This document shows, piece after piece, positions 23,824-32,505 of a stretch of DNA of 64,000 nucleotides. Numbering within the stretch: position 1 is the first letter of the stretch; each line of letters opens with the position of its first letter. The notes under the pieces are model-generated. The model searched no databases, had not been told where the DNA came from, and saw only the letters and a program-made list of their open reading frames with translations. The translations under genes were made by a program, and so were the position numbers. This DNA is from Lachnospiraceae bacterium (GTDB lineage Bacteria; Bacillota; Clostridia; Lachnospirales; Lachnospiraceae), in assembly GCA_015056765.1 (NCBI GenBank), contig SVFQ01000008.1:1-64000 (forward strand). The letters are read 5' to 3'.

Positions 23824-24666
23824 TTACCCTTTGATACCGCTATAAACGATACCTTGTATAAAGTATTTTTGGAAACAGGAATACAGGATGATTACCGGCA
23901 ATACCGTCAAAAGTGACATGGCCATTACCGGGCCTTGATCTAGTGCTGCACCATTTCCGCTTATGGAAGAATTCAGGAAGGTCAATCCAATGGCCAGAGT
24001 ATATTTCTTCTGGTCATTTAAGAAGATGGCTGGTCCAAAGTAATCATTCCAGGTCCATACAAACATGAAAATGCCCACAACAAACAGAAAAGCTTTGGCA
24101 TTGGGGATTACCATCTTAAATAGAATTCCAAATTCCGTGCTACCATCGATTCTTGCAGATTCCTCGATTTCCTGTGGAAATGTCTGGAAAAACTGATGAA
24201 GCAAAAATACGCTAAAACTACTGGCTGCCAAACAGTTGGGCAAAATCAGTGGTACAAAGGTATTGACCATCTTAAGCTTCGCATAGATATTATATAACGG
24301 TATGATGGTAACAAAATATGGCACCATCATGGTGGACAAAAGAAGGGTAAACCACATCTTCTTCAGTCGCGCATCGTATTTTGCAAATCCATATGCCACA
24401 AAGGTGGTACTAATCAATGTTCCAACTATATTAAAAGCCGTGATGATACAACTGTTCCTTAAATACAGAAAAAAGTCTGTATGTTCAAATATGTAGCGGA
24501 AGCTACGTATGGTAGCCGGTGCCGGTATAATCTCCGGTGGAAACTTAATAATCTGCTCCGTTCCCATGAAGGACGAAACCGTCATCCACAAGAAGGGCAA
24601 GACAAAAGTAAAACAGAGTACCAAAAGCACCAGAAACCATATGATGTTCAAAAGTCTCTTTGTCAT
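23824..24666 (-). CDS. Carbohydrate ABC transporter permease (MalG type)
   Basis: A 280-residue inner-membrane permease with six helices. The cytoplasmic EAA loop, which docks the ATPase, reads EIEESARIDGSTEFGILFKMVIP at about residues 165-187. It ends in QGIVYSGIKG, typical of MalG-like subunits. It starts 4 bases after the stop of the partner permease. The operon encodes no ATPase, so a shared MsmX-type ATPase from elsewhere is expected. Confidence 0.93.
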   Translation of the reverse strand: MTKRLLNIIWFLVLLVLCFTFVLPFLWMTVSSFMGTEQIIKFPPEIIPAPATIRSFRYIFEHTDFFLYLRNSCIITAFNIVGTLISTTFVAYGFAKYDARLKKMWFTLLLSTMMVPYFVTIIPLYNIYAKLKMVNTFVPLILPNCLAASSFSVFLLHQFFQTFPQEIEESARIDGSTEFGILFKMVIPNAKAFLFVVGIFMFVWTWNDYFGPAIFLNDQKKYTLAIGLTFLNSSISGNGAALDQGPVMAMSLLTVLPVIILYSCFQKYFIQGIVYSGIKG

Positions 24667-24670
24667 AATC

Positions 24671-25546
24671 CTACTCCTCGTTATTCATTAATTTCTGAAC
24701 ACCCTTCAGTACAACTCCACTTACAAAAAGGATAATCAGATACATAATCCAAGCCAGAGAAGCAGCATAGCCAAATCGACCGAAAGCAAAGCCGCTGTCA
24801 TAAATATACATACCGTACATATAGGTCTTCTTCAGTGGACCACCGGCTGTCATAATAAGTGGCTGCACAAAGACCTGGAACGCCGAAATGATGCCCATGA
24901 TGAGATTAAACACAAACACCTGTGAAATCTGCGGGAAAGTAATGTGAAAAAAGCAGCTCATTTTCCCCGCGCCGTCCATCCTTGCCGCCTCATAATAGGT
25001 TTCCGGAATCTGTTTGATGCCGGCCATGAAAATCAGCATCTGCTGTCCGCAGAAGATCAGATTTGCCATAACCAAGGCAATCATCGCCCATTTGCCATCA
25101 CTAAGCCAATTCGGTCCCTGGATGCCAAAGAAGGAAAGGATGTAATTCAGCAATCCCCCTTCGCCCTTCAGCAAATACTTCAATACAGTAAACACCGCAG
25201 CGCCTGCAGCAATAGAAGGGAAAAAGAAAATAATCTGAAATACACTACTTGCCTTACTTTCCTTTGATAAAAGCAGTGCCAAAACCAGCGCCAAAAGCAA
25301 ACTGGAAGGAACTGCCATGACAGCATATAGCATGGAGTTCCCAAGGGCCTTCCAGAATAAGCTGTCATGGAAAATCAAATCAGAATAATTCCGTAATCCT
25401 ACGAACTGTGGTGGCGTAAGCGCATTATATTCCGTCAGGGATAGATAGATGGAATATGCTAGCGGGATCATAGTCAGTGCAAAGAATCCCAGAAGCCACG
25501 GTGATATAAAAATGTAAAAATACTTCGTTTGTCTTCTTGATTTCAT
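24671..25546 (-). CDS. Carbohydrate ABC transporter permease (MalF type)
   Basis: A 291-residue inner-membrane permease with about six helices. The N-terminus (SRRQTKYFYIFISPWLLGF) and the EAA loop PETYYEAARMDGAGKMSCFFHITFP near residues 185-208 are typical of MalF-like subunits. It pairs with the MalG-type permease just downstream and with the binding protein 19 bases upstream, forming a sugar importer for the galactan-type locus. Confidence 0.93.
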   Translation of the reverse strand: MKSRRQTKYFYIFISPWLLGFFALTMIPLAYSIYLSLTEYNALTPPQFVGLRNYSDLIFHDSLFWKALGNSMLYAVMAVPSSLLLALVLALLLSKESKASSVFQIIFFFPSIAAGAAVFTVLKYLLKGEGGLLNYILSFFGIQGPNWLSDGKWAMIALVMANLIFCGQQMLIFMAGIKQIPETYYEAARMDGAGKMSCFFHITFPQISQVFVFNLIMGIISAFQVFVQPLIMTAGGPLKKTYMYGMYIYDSGFAFGRFGYAASLAWIMYLIILFVSGVVLKGVQKLMNNEE

Positions 25547-25565
25547 AACGTTCCTAAGCTAGTTT

Positions 25566-26912
25566 TTACTGATTTTTCATACGGTCCAGTTTCAGCTGAC
25601 CTTTCTCCTGTATGTTCTTGATTGCTGTGTCGACATCCTCTTCTCCTGCGAAAACAAGCTCTAATTCAGGTTTCATAATACCATCCTGGATTTCATTTAA
25701 TACGACGCCGTCTACTGAGTAGTCTAATGCATCGAAGTATACTTTCTTATCGAATGGTTTATAACCTTCCGGGAAAGTGGTCAGGAATGCAGGATCTTCA
25801 CTGGTCTTCTTCAGTGCAGGAAGACCTACTGTTTCGATTTCAGCCTGTACTTCATCGGAAAGTGCCATATACTTAATGTACTCCCAGCATTCAGCCTTGT
25901 AAGGTGTAGTTGCGGAAATACCAATGGCAGTGGTCCAAAGTGGAGATCTCCATTTACCATATTTCTCGTTTGCCGGGAAGGTTACGATGTCCCAATCAAA
26001 GCTGTCACCGATTGCTTCATTAAAGCCTTTCATATCCCATGCAGCACCGATTGTCATGGCGTATTTGCCGGTTTCGAAAGAACCACCGATATCAGCAGCC
26101 TGAGTAGGTGTAGGGCTTACCTGATACTTCTGATATAAGTCAGTCATGAACTGTACACCATCTCTATAGCCCTGTGTATCAGCTGTCATGGTACCGGTCT
26201 CCCAATCCCATGCTTTGTAACCATCATAGAGGTTTCTGGCAAGGGAATAAGCCCACCAGGATGTCATATCGATACCCCAGGTCTTGTCCTGACCTTCGCC
26301 TTTTGTCAGAGCCTGTGCAGCTTTGATAAAGTCCTCTTCTGTCCAATCATTGGTAGGAAGTGGCACATTGTTTTCTTCAAACATGGTTTTGTTATAGAAA
26401 ATAAAACCGGAGTTAAAGGTAAGTGGAGCTGCATATACTTTTCCATCATAGGTAAGACCACCCATAACGCTATCAGCCCATGCATCCTGCAGGCCATCTG
26501 CTTCAATATAAGAATCAAGTGGCTCAAAGTAACCTTCTTTGAAATACTCTCCGCCGAAGTCGCCTGCTATCTGTACCATATCTGCTAAAGTATTAGAAGA
26601 TACCTGTACGGTAAGTTTCTCATGGAATCCTTCCGGAATTGCCTCCAGATTTACATGAATATGATCACTTTGTGCATTGAATGCATCTGTGAATTTCTGT
26701 TTGAACTCGATTTCTTCCTGATTACCCCATAAAAGATAACGAAGTTCTACCTTATCATCTTCGCCTGTTGTGCTTGTAGCTGCCGCTACATCTGTGCCGG
26801 CTTCCGGCTGTGCTCCAGCTGTAGTTGCTGTACTACCGCATCCCATGGTCAAAACCGTAGATGCAAATAAGCCTGCGGCAATCATCTTTCTTACATTTTT
26901 ACTAAGTCCCAT
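25566..26912 (-). CDS. Sugar-binding lipoprotein of ABC transporter
   Basis: A 448-residue extracellular solute-binding protein of the MalE-like family. The signal peptide ends in the lipobox VLTMGC (Cys near residue 24), followed by a low-complexity Thr/Ala linker. Motifs include ELRYLLWGNQEEIEFKQKF and YAAPLTFNSGFIFYNKTMFEENNVPLP. ATG 26912 has AAAGGAGGAG upstream; longer frames run through the promoter. As first gene of the operon it is controlled by the promoter and CcpA-like site just upstream, and it probably captures galacto-oligosaccharides released by the secreted GH30 encoded divergently. The ligand is inferred from context. Confidence 0.92.
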   Translation of the reverse strand: MGLSKNVRKMIAAGLFASTVLTMGCGSTATTAGAQPEAGTDVAAATSTTGEDDKVELRYLLWGNQEEIEFKQKFTDAFNAQSDHIHVNLEAIPEGFHEKLTVQVSSNTLADMVQIAGDFGGEYFKEGYFEPLDSYIEADGLQDAWADSVMGGLTYDGKVYAAPLTFNSGFIFYNKTMFEENNVPLPTNDWTEEDFIKAAQALTKGEGQDKTWGIDMTSWWAYSLARNLYDGYKAWDWETGTMTADTQGYRDGVQFMTDLYQKYQVSPTPTQAADIGGSFETGKYAMTIGAAWDMKGFNEAIGDSFDWDIVTFPANEKYGKWRSPLWTTAIGISATTPYKAECWEYIKYMALSDEVQAEIETVGLPALKKTSEDPAFLTTFPEGYKPFDKKVYFDALDYSVDGVVLNEIQDGIMKPELELVFAGEEDVDTAIKNIQEKGQLKLDRMKNQ

Positions 26913-26952
26913 TGACTTCTCCTCCTTTGTCATGTACAATGTGTACAAGTTT

Positions 26953-26966
26953 TGTAACCGCTTACA
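26953..26966 (-). promoter_or_regulatory. CcpA cre-like / LacI-type operator
   Basis: TGTAACCGCTTACA fits the cre consensus TGWAANCGNTNWCA at every defined position, on either strand. It touches the -10 box of the binding-protein promoter, a position where a bound regulator would block transcription. CcpA or a LacI paralogue such as the one at 29810 could use it. Confidence 0.72.
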
Positions 26967-26995
26967 TAATACGATGTAACACATATGTATGTCAA
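26966..26995 (-). promoter_or_regulatory. Sigma-A promoter of the galactan-type transport operon
   Basis: On the minus strand TTGACA (26990-26995) and TATTAT (26966-26971) are separated by 18 bases. It drives the operon starting at 26912 and lies in the 114-base region shared with the divergent GH30 gene. A palindrome TGTACA-ATG-TGTACA further downstream may be a second operator. Confidence 0.75.
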
Positions 26996-27026
26996 GACTA
27001 TATTTTAAATTTTTGGGAGGAACGAC

Positions 27027-28910
27027 ATGAAACACAGAATGAAACGGAAACTAATCAGCTTTTTACTACTCTTTGTGATGCTTTTTCAAGCGCTACCCCT
27101 TTCCGCTTCTGCAGCCACTACAGTCAAGATAAGTCCGGACATTGAATACCAAACTTTTCGCGGATTCGGTACTTCCTTATCTTGGTGGGCGAACCACGTA
27201 GGCACTTGGAATAGTACCGCAAAGAAAAATGAAATTTTGGATTTGCTTTATGATGCAGACAAGGGCCTCGGCCTTACGGTAGCCAGATACAATATCGGTG
27301 GCGGCGATGATCCATCTCATCATCATATGCGCACAGGAGCCGATATCCCAGGGTTTTTATCAGCAGATGGCACCTTTGATCCCAATGCAGATGCCGGTCA
27401 GCGCAGCATTTTACAAGGTGCCATGAGAAGGGGCGTAAATCTGGTAGAAGGCTTTGCCAAGACACCACCTTACTTTATGACAATCAGCGGATGTGCTTCC
27501 GGAAATGTAAACGGTTCCAGCAATTGCAATCCGGACTACTATGATGATTATGCGAATTATTTAGCAGATGTATACGAACTATATCGAGACACCTACGGAA
27601 TCACTTTTGATTCTATCTCTCCCATTAATGAACCAAACGGCCCATGGTGGGAAATCAACAACAGACAGGAAGGCTGTCACTATAGTCACGCAGAACAAAA
27701 TGCACTTTTCAAAACCTTCAAGCAAGTATTTAACTCCAGAGGCTTAAGTAATGTCACCTTAGCAGGACCTGAAGGCTTTGAATATAATGCTACTCTAGGT
27801 TCCCTGGGTGATTATGACAGTGAGGCCCTCGGTGCTATCGGAAAGATTAACACCCACTCCTACTACGGAAATGAGCGTCTGTTTTTACATACCATTGCAG
27901 AGTGTAGTGGAAAGCGCGTATCTGTCAGTGAATATGGTGTCGGTGTAGGAGATCACAATCACCAGGCGGTGGACTCTGCTTTAGAACTCGCTCACAAGAT
28001 CCGTGATGATGTACATGATTTGCAGCCGGAAACCTGGGTATACTGGCAGGCTGTAGAAGAAGAATTCGATGTGAACAACTGGGGATTCATCCATGCTGAT
28101 TTCAACGGAGCCGAAACCTATGAAATTACTAAGCAGTACTATGGTATGGCGAACTTCTCCAAGTTCATCCGTCCCGGTGCTACTATCATCGGGGCAAATA
28201 ATTCCGATATGCTGGCCGCTTTTGACAAGAATACTCACAAATTAACCGTAGTTGTTATCAATAGTGGAAATGGAAATAAAGACTACACACTGGATTTATC
28301 CGGTTTTAGTTCTTTAGGCGGAAGCGCTAAAGTATACCGCACTTCTGATTCAGAAAGCTTAGCTCAGCTTGGGGATATCGGCATAAATGGAAAATCTCTG
28401 TCTATCACTGCTGCTCCCCGCTCCATAACAACCTATGTGATTGACAGTGCTTACAGCAATGCTAGTCCACGCTTTGATCAGAATGCCACCTATCGAATTG
28501 TAAATAAAGAAAACAACAATATGGTGGTAGATATCTTGGGTGGTTCCCCGGATAACTCTGCAAATGTCGTATTGCATTCTAAAAACTCCGCTAGAAGCCA
28601 GCAGTGGAAACTCATCGCAAACGACAACGGCGAGTACTATTTGGCCAATGTCAATGCTGCTAAAATGCTGGATGTACCGGGTGCCTCCAAAGAAAACTGC
28701 GCAACCATGAAACTCTGGCAAGCAAACGGAGACAGCAATCAGTTATGGAGAGTTACAGACTTAGGAAATGGATATTTTAGTATCATCAATAAAAACAGTG
28801 GAAAGGCTCTGGGTGTACAAAACGGCAAAATTGCAGACAACACCTATCTAGACCAGTATGACTTCAATTCCTACGATAATCAGGAATGGAAATTTGAAGT
28901 AGTATATTAA
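27027..28910 (+). CDS. Secreted GH30 endo-beta-1,6-galactanase-like enzyme with ricin-type lectin domain
   Basis: A 627-residue exported enzyme. A signal peptide of about 30 residues ends SASA. Residues 35-470 form a family 30 hydrolase: RGFGTSLSWWANHVG, RYNIGGGDDPSHHHMR, acid/base Glu in SPINEPNGPWWE near residue 200 and nucleophile Glu in SVSEYGVG near 302, with GH30 beta-sandwich strands after the barrel. Residues 485-627 are a ricin-type/CBM13-like domain with repeated QQW, QLW and QEW motifs. The pattern best fits the endo-beta-1,6-galactanase subfamily, acting on type II arabinogalactan side chains. It is divergent from the importer operon. ATG 27027 has GGGAGG 7 bases upstream. Substrate is inferred. 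Confidence 0.85.
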   Translation: MKHRMKRKLISFLLLFVMLFQALPLSASAATTVKISPDIEYQTFRGFGTSLSWWANHVGTWNSTAKKNEILDLLYDADKGLGLTVARYNIGGGDDPSHHHMRTGADIPGFLSADGTFDPNADAGQRSILQGAMRRGVNLVEGFAKTPPYFMTISGCASGNVNGSSNCNPDYYDDYANYLADVYELYRDTYGITFDSISPINEPNGPWWEINNRQEGCHYSHAEQNALFKTFKQVFNSRGLSNVTLAGPEGFEYNATLGSLGDYDSEALGAIGKINTHSYYGNERLFLHTIAECSGKRVSVSEYGVGVGDHNHQAVDSALELAHKIRDDVHDLQPETWVYWQAVEEEFDVNNWGFIHADFNGAETYEITKQYYGMANFSKFIRPGATIIGANNSDMLAAFDKNTHKLTVVVINSGNGNKDYTLDLSGFSSLGGSAKVYRTSDSESLAQLGDIGINGKSLSITAAPRSITTYVIDSAYSNASPRFDQNATYRIVNKENNNMVVDILGGSPDNSANVVLHSKNSARSQQWKLIANDNGEYYLANVNAAKMLDVPGASKENCATMKLWQANGDSNQLWRVTDLGNGYFSIINKNSGKALGVQNGKIADNTYLDQYDFNSYDNQEWKFEVVY

Positions 28911-28963
28911 CTTAAACTGAAATCATACTCTTTTTTCGTATATGCACCCTCCCTTGGTGCAGG

Positions 28964-28993
28964 AAAGGCCACCTGCAAAAGCAGATGGCCTTT
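28964..28993. terminator. Bidirectional terminator between GH30 and HD genes
   Basis: AAAGGCCACCTGC pairs with GCAGATGGCCTTT around AAAA, with one mismatch. It lies between two convergent genes. Confidence 0.85.
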
Positions 28994-29003
28994 TATGATA
29001 CAT

Positions 29004-29594
29004 TTATGCAGCTGCCGGGATAGTTGCTCCCACAGCAAAGTCTTTCTTCATCTCATAGTAAGCGCAGTACTTGTCGGCTTTAATCAAAAGATAGCCTACC
29101 CAAGATACCGGCGGAATCGGGAATGCCGGGAACATATGACGACTAATGGCTTTTAATGCTTTTCTTGAAATCTTCGGCACAATACGTTTTGCCGCCAGTG
29201 CGGAATGAATCGGATGCAGGTAGCAGCACACCAAATCATTTGCAAACTTACCGTATCTGCCAAGAATGCCGATATCATGGCAAAGGCAAGCTGTCACAAC
29301 GTCTCGAAGATTGATTTTATGGCCCCAGCTCTGTAATTCATATGCGTGACTTAAAGCGTGAAGTGTCACATGCAACGTGTGATCTCCCACTGTACTAACG
29401 TAGTGATGCTGCTGAAAAAAGCAATTAGAAAACTCAGGGGATGCCAGGATTTCCTTCCCATAGGTCAAGATATCTCTAAAGCAGTGCTCTGTCTCCTCTC
29501 TAGAGATGCCTCTTGCTTCCTGCCATGCAAGGATGCGCTCTACAACTTCCGGAGTGCACCAGTCAAATGTAACACGATTTTCGATAAACCCCAT
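29004..29594 (-). CDS. HD-domain hydrolase
   Basis: A 196-residue cytoplasmic protein of the HD superfamily of metal-dependent phosphohydrolases. The metal ligands are visible in order: GDHTLHVTLHAL near residue 72, then CLCHDIGILG near 105 (the HD pair), then YLHPIHSALAA near 125. The reaction could be phosphodiester or nucleotide hydrolysis; the substrate is not indicated. I place the start at ATG 29594 with AGGATAGG about 10 bases upstream; a longer frame begins without a good site. It is a single gene between the galactan-type locus and its LacI regulator. Confidence 0.78.
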   Translation of the reverse strand: MGFIENRVTFDWCTPEVVERILAWQEARGISREETEHCFRDILTYGKEILASPEFSNCFFQQHHYVSTVGDHTLHVTLHALSHAYELQSWGHKINLRDVVTACLCHDIGILGRYGKFANDLVCCYLHPIHSALAAKRIVPKISRKALKAISRHMFPAFPIPPVSWVGYLLIKADKYCAYYEMKKDFAVGATIPAAA

Positions 29595-29756
29595 ATATCG
29601 CTTACCTATCCTTAAAACAGAAACCAAATAGTTTCTTTATACAAATAACAAAACCAATTATACGGACTGAAAATCAAAAATGGAAGTACTTTTTTGAAAT
29701 CATCAGAAAGATTTTAGAAACGAAAAAGAATTACACCAAACCGTTTAGGAATTATC

Positions 29757-29786
29757 TTGACACTCCTGTTAACATTACTTTACAAT
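29757..29786 (+). promoter_or_regulatory. Sigma-A promoter of LacI regulator gene
   Basis: TTGACA (29757-29762) and TACAAT (29781-29786) are 18 bases apart, 24 bases before the start codon. GTTAAC in the spacer is a short palindrome that could be part of an operator. Confidence 0.8.
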
Positions 29787-29809
29787 TGATTTTTGAAAGG
29801 GGTTACATT

Positions 29810-30865
29810 ATGACAGATACTAGGAATCAAGCAACTGATAAATCCATAACTATATACGATATCGCAGAAGAAGCAGGGGTTTCTATCGCTACTGTTTCCA
29901 GAGTTTTATCCGGCAGTGCTAATGTGCGCGAGTCAAAGAAGCAGAAAATTATGGAGATTGTAGACAAGTATCATTTCCAGCCCAACGCAGTGGCCAAAAG
30001 CTTATCTATGACTTCTACGAAAACCATCGGCATCATCGCTGCTGACGTACGCAATCCATTCTACTCAGCTCTTTTTGTGGCAATTGAGTTAGCCGCTGAG
30101 AAAGCCGGCTATCATGTAAGTTTGGCAAATCTTTTGGGTGTGACTGAGCGTGAAGAAGAACAAATCGACCTGATGGTACAGCAACGTGTGGATGCCATCA
30201 TCCAAATGGGTGGTAGCGCCGATGCTGCTATTACTGCATCTTCCTATGTGAAGAAAGTAAATGCCGTAAACAAAACCATTCCCATTATCACCACCGGGAA
30301 AATCGACAATACCAAAACCCATCATGTCTGTATCGATGATGCAAACGCTACCGAGCAGCTTATGGAGCATCTATTGCACCTTGGCCATAGACAAATCGCT
30401 TTTGTAGGCGGCCGCCAAGATGTCATCTCCACGGTGATCAAAATAGAAAAATACAAAGAGATTCTCGAAAAGAATCATCTGAAGTTCCGCAAGGAATATA
30501 TTCATTTCGGTGGATATGATCCGGAAACCGGCTATGAAGGAACCCAGCGCTTCCTTGATCTAGAGACTCCACCTACCGCTATCATCGCAGTCAACGACTT
30601 CGCAGCCAGCGGCGTTATCCGTGCCCTTCGAGACCGTAAAAAGAAATGTCCTAAGGACGTATCCTTAGTCAGCTACGATAATACCTACATCGCAGACCTA
30701 CTTGTGCCCAGACTGGATAGTGTGGACTACAATTATGAACTCTTTGGTCAGAAGCTGGTGGATACTGCCCTTGCCCTGATAGAAAAACAGCAAATGCCGG
30801 AAAAACAAACCGTGGAACCGGTACTTATCTTACGTGGCAGTTCCGGAAAAGCCCCTGTATCCTAA
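29810..30865 (+). CDS. LacI-family transcriptional regulator
   Basis: A 351-residue sugar-responsive repressor. The N-terminal helix-turn-helix is ITIYDIAEEAGVSIATVSRVLSG followed by hinge AVAKSLSMTSTKTIGII, and the rest is a periplasmic-binding-protein-like sensor domain (DVRNPFYSALF, HRQIAFVGG, VSYDN). I chose ATG 29810 with AAAGGGG upstream. Its likely targets are the neighbouring GH30 and sugar importer operons, since the operator-like site at 26953-26966 suits this family, but CcpA is an alternative user of that site. Confidence 0.92.
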   Translation: MTDTRNQATDKSITIYDIAEEAGVSIATVSRVLSGSANVRESKKQKIMEIVDKYHFQPNAVAKSLSMTSTKTIGIIAADVRNPFYSALFVAIELAAEKAGYHVSLANLLGVTEREEEQIDLMVQQRVDAIIQMGGSADAAITASSYVKKVNAVNKTIPIITTGKIDNTKTHHVCIDDANATEQLMEHLLHLGHRQIAFVGGRQDVISTVIKIEKYKEILEKNHLKFRKEYIHFGGYDPETGYEGTQRFLDLETPPTAIIAVNDFAASGVIRALRDRKKKCPKDVSLVSYDNTYIADLLVPRLDSVDYNYELFGQKLVDTALALIEKQQMPEKQTVEPVLILRGSSGKAPVS

Positions 30866-30880
30866 TCATACTGAAACTTA

Positions 30881-30937
30881 AAATCGCCTGCCGTGACATG
30901 TCCCAAACTTTTGGAGCTAAATCACAACAGGCGATTT
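30881..30937 (+). terminator. Terminator-like hairpin after LacI gene
   Basis: AAATCGCCTG (30881-30890) pairs perfectly with CAGGCGATTT (30928-30937) around a long 37-base loop; a T-rich stretch follows. Confidence 0.7.
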
Positions 30938-30982
30938 CTTGTGTTTCTTTCTTTTTTTACTTTATTACGCTGATTACTTTAA

Positions 30983-31435
30983 TTACTCTTCTTCTCCCGT
31001 TACAGCTTCTGCGGTTTCGATTTTCTCTTCTTCCAGCTCATTCAATTTCTTTGTACAGTGATTGTACTCTGAAACGGCACGCATGATAGCATTCAAATCA
31101 GCAGGAGAAAACATGCCCGCAGCTTTATTCAAATCCTTCAGATTCTCTACATTGACCTTCAGATTTCCTCCACTGGGAAGGCTGATATTCAGCACTTTCT
31201 TTGGATCAGACACATCCCCGAGACAAATGGAGTTGGTCCTATAATCACAGACAAATTGTACCCCTTTGTAGTCGATGACGCCATTCTTCGCCATATGACT
31301 ATAAGGACACGTTTTCTTTGTCTCTTCCATTACTTTTGCAAAAAAGCCGCTCTGTTCTGCGGTCCTTGCTGATCTTTCCGAAGTTCTCGCCATATAGTCA
31401 CAGTTTCTTACATTACTTAGTACGCCTAAATTCAT
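30983..31435 (-). CDS. Uncharacterised cytoplasmic protein
   Basis: I do not recognise this 150-residue protein. It begins MNLGVLSNVRNCDYMARTSERS, has a central beta-rich stretch (GVIDYKGVQFVCDYRTNSICLGDVSDPKKV) and a helical C-terminal part (FSPADLNAIMRAVSEYNHC) ending in a glutamate-rich tail. Five Cys residues are scattered with no metal-binding spacing. There is no signal or membrane segment. The N-terminus (nearly all polar, with Ser/Thr/Arg) recalls flagellar-associated proteins of this group, which is only an impression. ATG 31435 has AAAGGAC upstream; longer starts have none. Confidence 0.65.
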   Translation of the reverse strand: MNLGVLSNVRNCDYMARTSERSARTAEQSGFFAKVMEETKKTCPYSHMAKNGVIDYKGVQFVCDYRTNSICLGDVSDPKKVLNISLPSGGNLKVNVENLKDLNKAAGMFSPADLNAIMRAVSEYNHCTKKLNELEEEKIETAEAVTGEEE

Positions 31436-31493
31436 TGCTGTCCTTTCTGTAGTCACCCCACTACAATCTCGAAATTTATGTCTCACATAAAAA

Positions 31494-31537
31494 AGGCGTA
31501 TGATTCAATCGATTTCAATCCATTGAAAAATACGCCT
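31494..31537 (-). terminator. Terminator of superoxide dismutase gene
   Basis: AGGCGTAT and ATACGCCT pair at the ends with an inner TTCAAT/ATTGAA stem; the minus strand continues into six T residues. Confidence 0.85.
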
Positions 31538-31606
31538 CCGTAGCCACTTTTTATATCGGCTGCTCTTCGCAATAATTTAACGTTTTTTGAAGCCTTTCGA
31601 CTCTTT

Positions 31607-31644
31607 AGCCTTCGTAGTTTTACGATTTTTTAGCCTTCGTAGTT
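31607..31644 (-). repeat. Short tandem duplication across the sodA stop codon
   Basis: The phrase AACTACGAAGGCTAA, which encodes the last residues and stop of the dismutase, occurs again 24 bases further downstream. The second copy is outside the gene. Confidence 0.75.
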
Positions 31645-32238
31645 CTTGGCCACCAATTCCCAATCGATTACATTGAATAAAGTCTTAATGTAATCAGGTC
31701 TCAGGTTTTTGAATTTCAGATAGTATGCGTGTTCCCACACATCAATGCACATGATCGGTTTATTTCCTGTACCTTCGCTGATTGGATTGTCTTGGTTCAA
31801 ACTCTGGGATACTACCAAGCTTCCATCCGGCTTCTTAGACAAAAATGCCCAACCTGAGCCAAACTGAGTAGCTGCAGCGGTGCTCAGCTTTTCTACCAAC
31901 GCATCGAAACTGCCAAAGTCCTTCTCAATCTGAGCTGCCAAAGCGCCTGTAGGAGCTTTTCCTCCATTTGGAGAAAGGGTAGAAAAATACAAATTATGAT
32001 TGTAGAATCCACCACCGTTATTGCGCAGTGCTTTTCGAAGCGCTTCATCACTAACCTGATTTAGATTTGCCAGAATTTCTTCTACAGTCTTATCTCCTAA
32101 TCCGGCTTTTTCAACTGCATCATTGAAGTTCTTCGTATAGGTAGCATGGTGCTTACCATGATGTGTTTCCATGGTGAGAGTGTCGATATGAGGCTCCAAA
32201 GCATCATATCCATAAGGTAACTGATACTGCGTAAACAT
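31630..32238 (-). CDS. sodA: Superoxide dismutase (Fe/Mn family)
   Basis: A 202-residue cytoplasmic enzyme that converts superoxide to oxygen and hydrogen peroxide. Metal ligands are visible: His in YDALEPHIDT near residue 26, His in FYNHNLYFS near 80, and Asp and His in CIDVWEHAYYLKF near 163-167. HHGKHHATYTKNFND and FGSGWAFL are also family hallmarks. Fe versus Mn cannot be decided by eye. ATG 32238 has AAAGGAGAGC upstream. It is a monocistronic gene with its own terminator. The presence of a dismutase in an anaerobe fits exposure to oxygen in gut or rumen. Confidence 0.95.
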   Translation of the reverse strand: MFTQYQLPYGYDALEPHIDTLTMETHHGKHHATYTKNFNDAVEKAGLGDKTVEEILANLNQVSDEALRKALRNNGGGFYNHNLYFSTLSPNGGKAPTGALAAQIEKDFGSFDALVEKLSTAAATQFGSGWAFLSKKPDGSLVVSQSLNQDNPISEGTGNKPIMCIDVWEHAYYLKFKNLRPDYIKTLFNVIDWELVAKNYEG

Positions 32239-32450
32239 AATAGCTCTCCTTTCCTGCAATCAGATTTTTTCTTACTTTTACTTATCTGTAACTATTATTA
32301 TATACTAACTTTGTTGTCGTGCATTAAGTTTTCTGATAATTCACGCATTGTTCATAAATTTATTAAGAGTGATTTCCGGATGAAGGAAAAACCTGTTTTT
32401 CAAAAAAAACCTAAAGAGGACGCTTCGTCTACGTTCTTGAATTCTAAAAA

Positions 32451-32488
32451 AAATCCCCAAAGTAGGCCATCGCCTACTCTGAGGATTT
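32451..32488 (-). terminator. Terminator of monooxygenase-like gene
   Basis: AAATCCCC and GAGGATTT enclose a second stem AGTAGGC/GCCTACT; the minus strand continues into eight T residues. Confidence 0.9.
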
Positions 32489-32505
32489 CTATTGTAATTA
32501 GTATT

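Noticed and set aside
26913-27035. Longer N-terminus for the sugar-binding lipoprotein
   Set aside because: It would place coding sequence over a clear promoter and cre site and would push the signal peptide far from the N-terminus.
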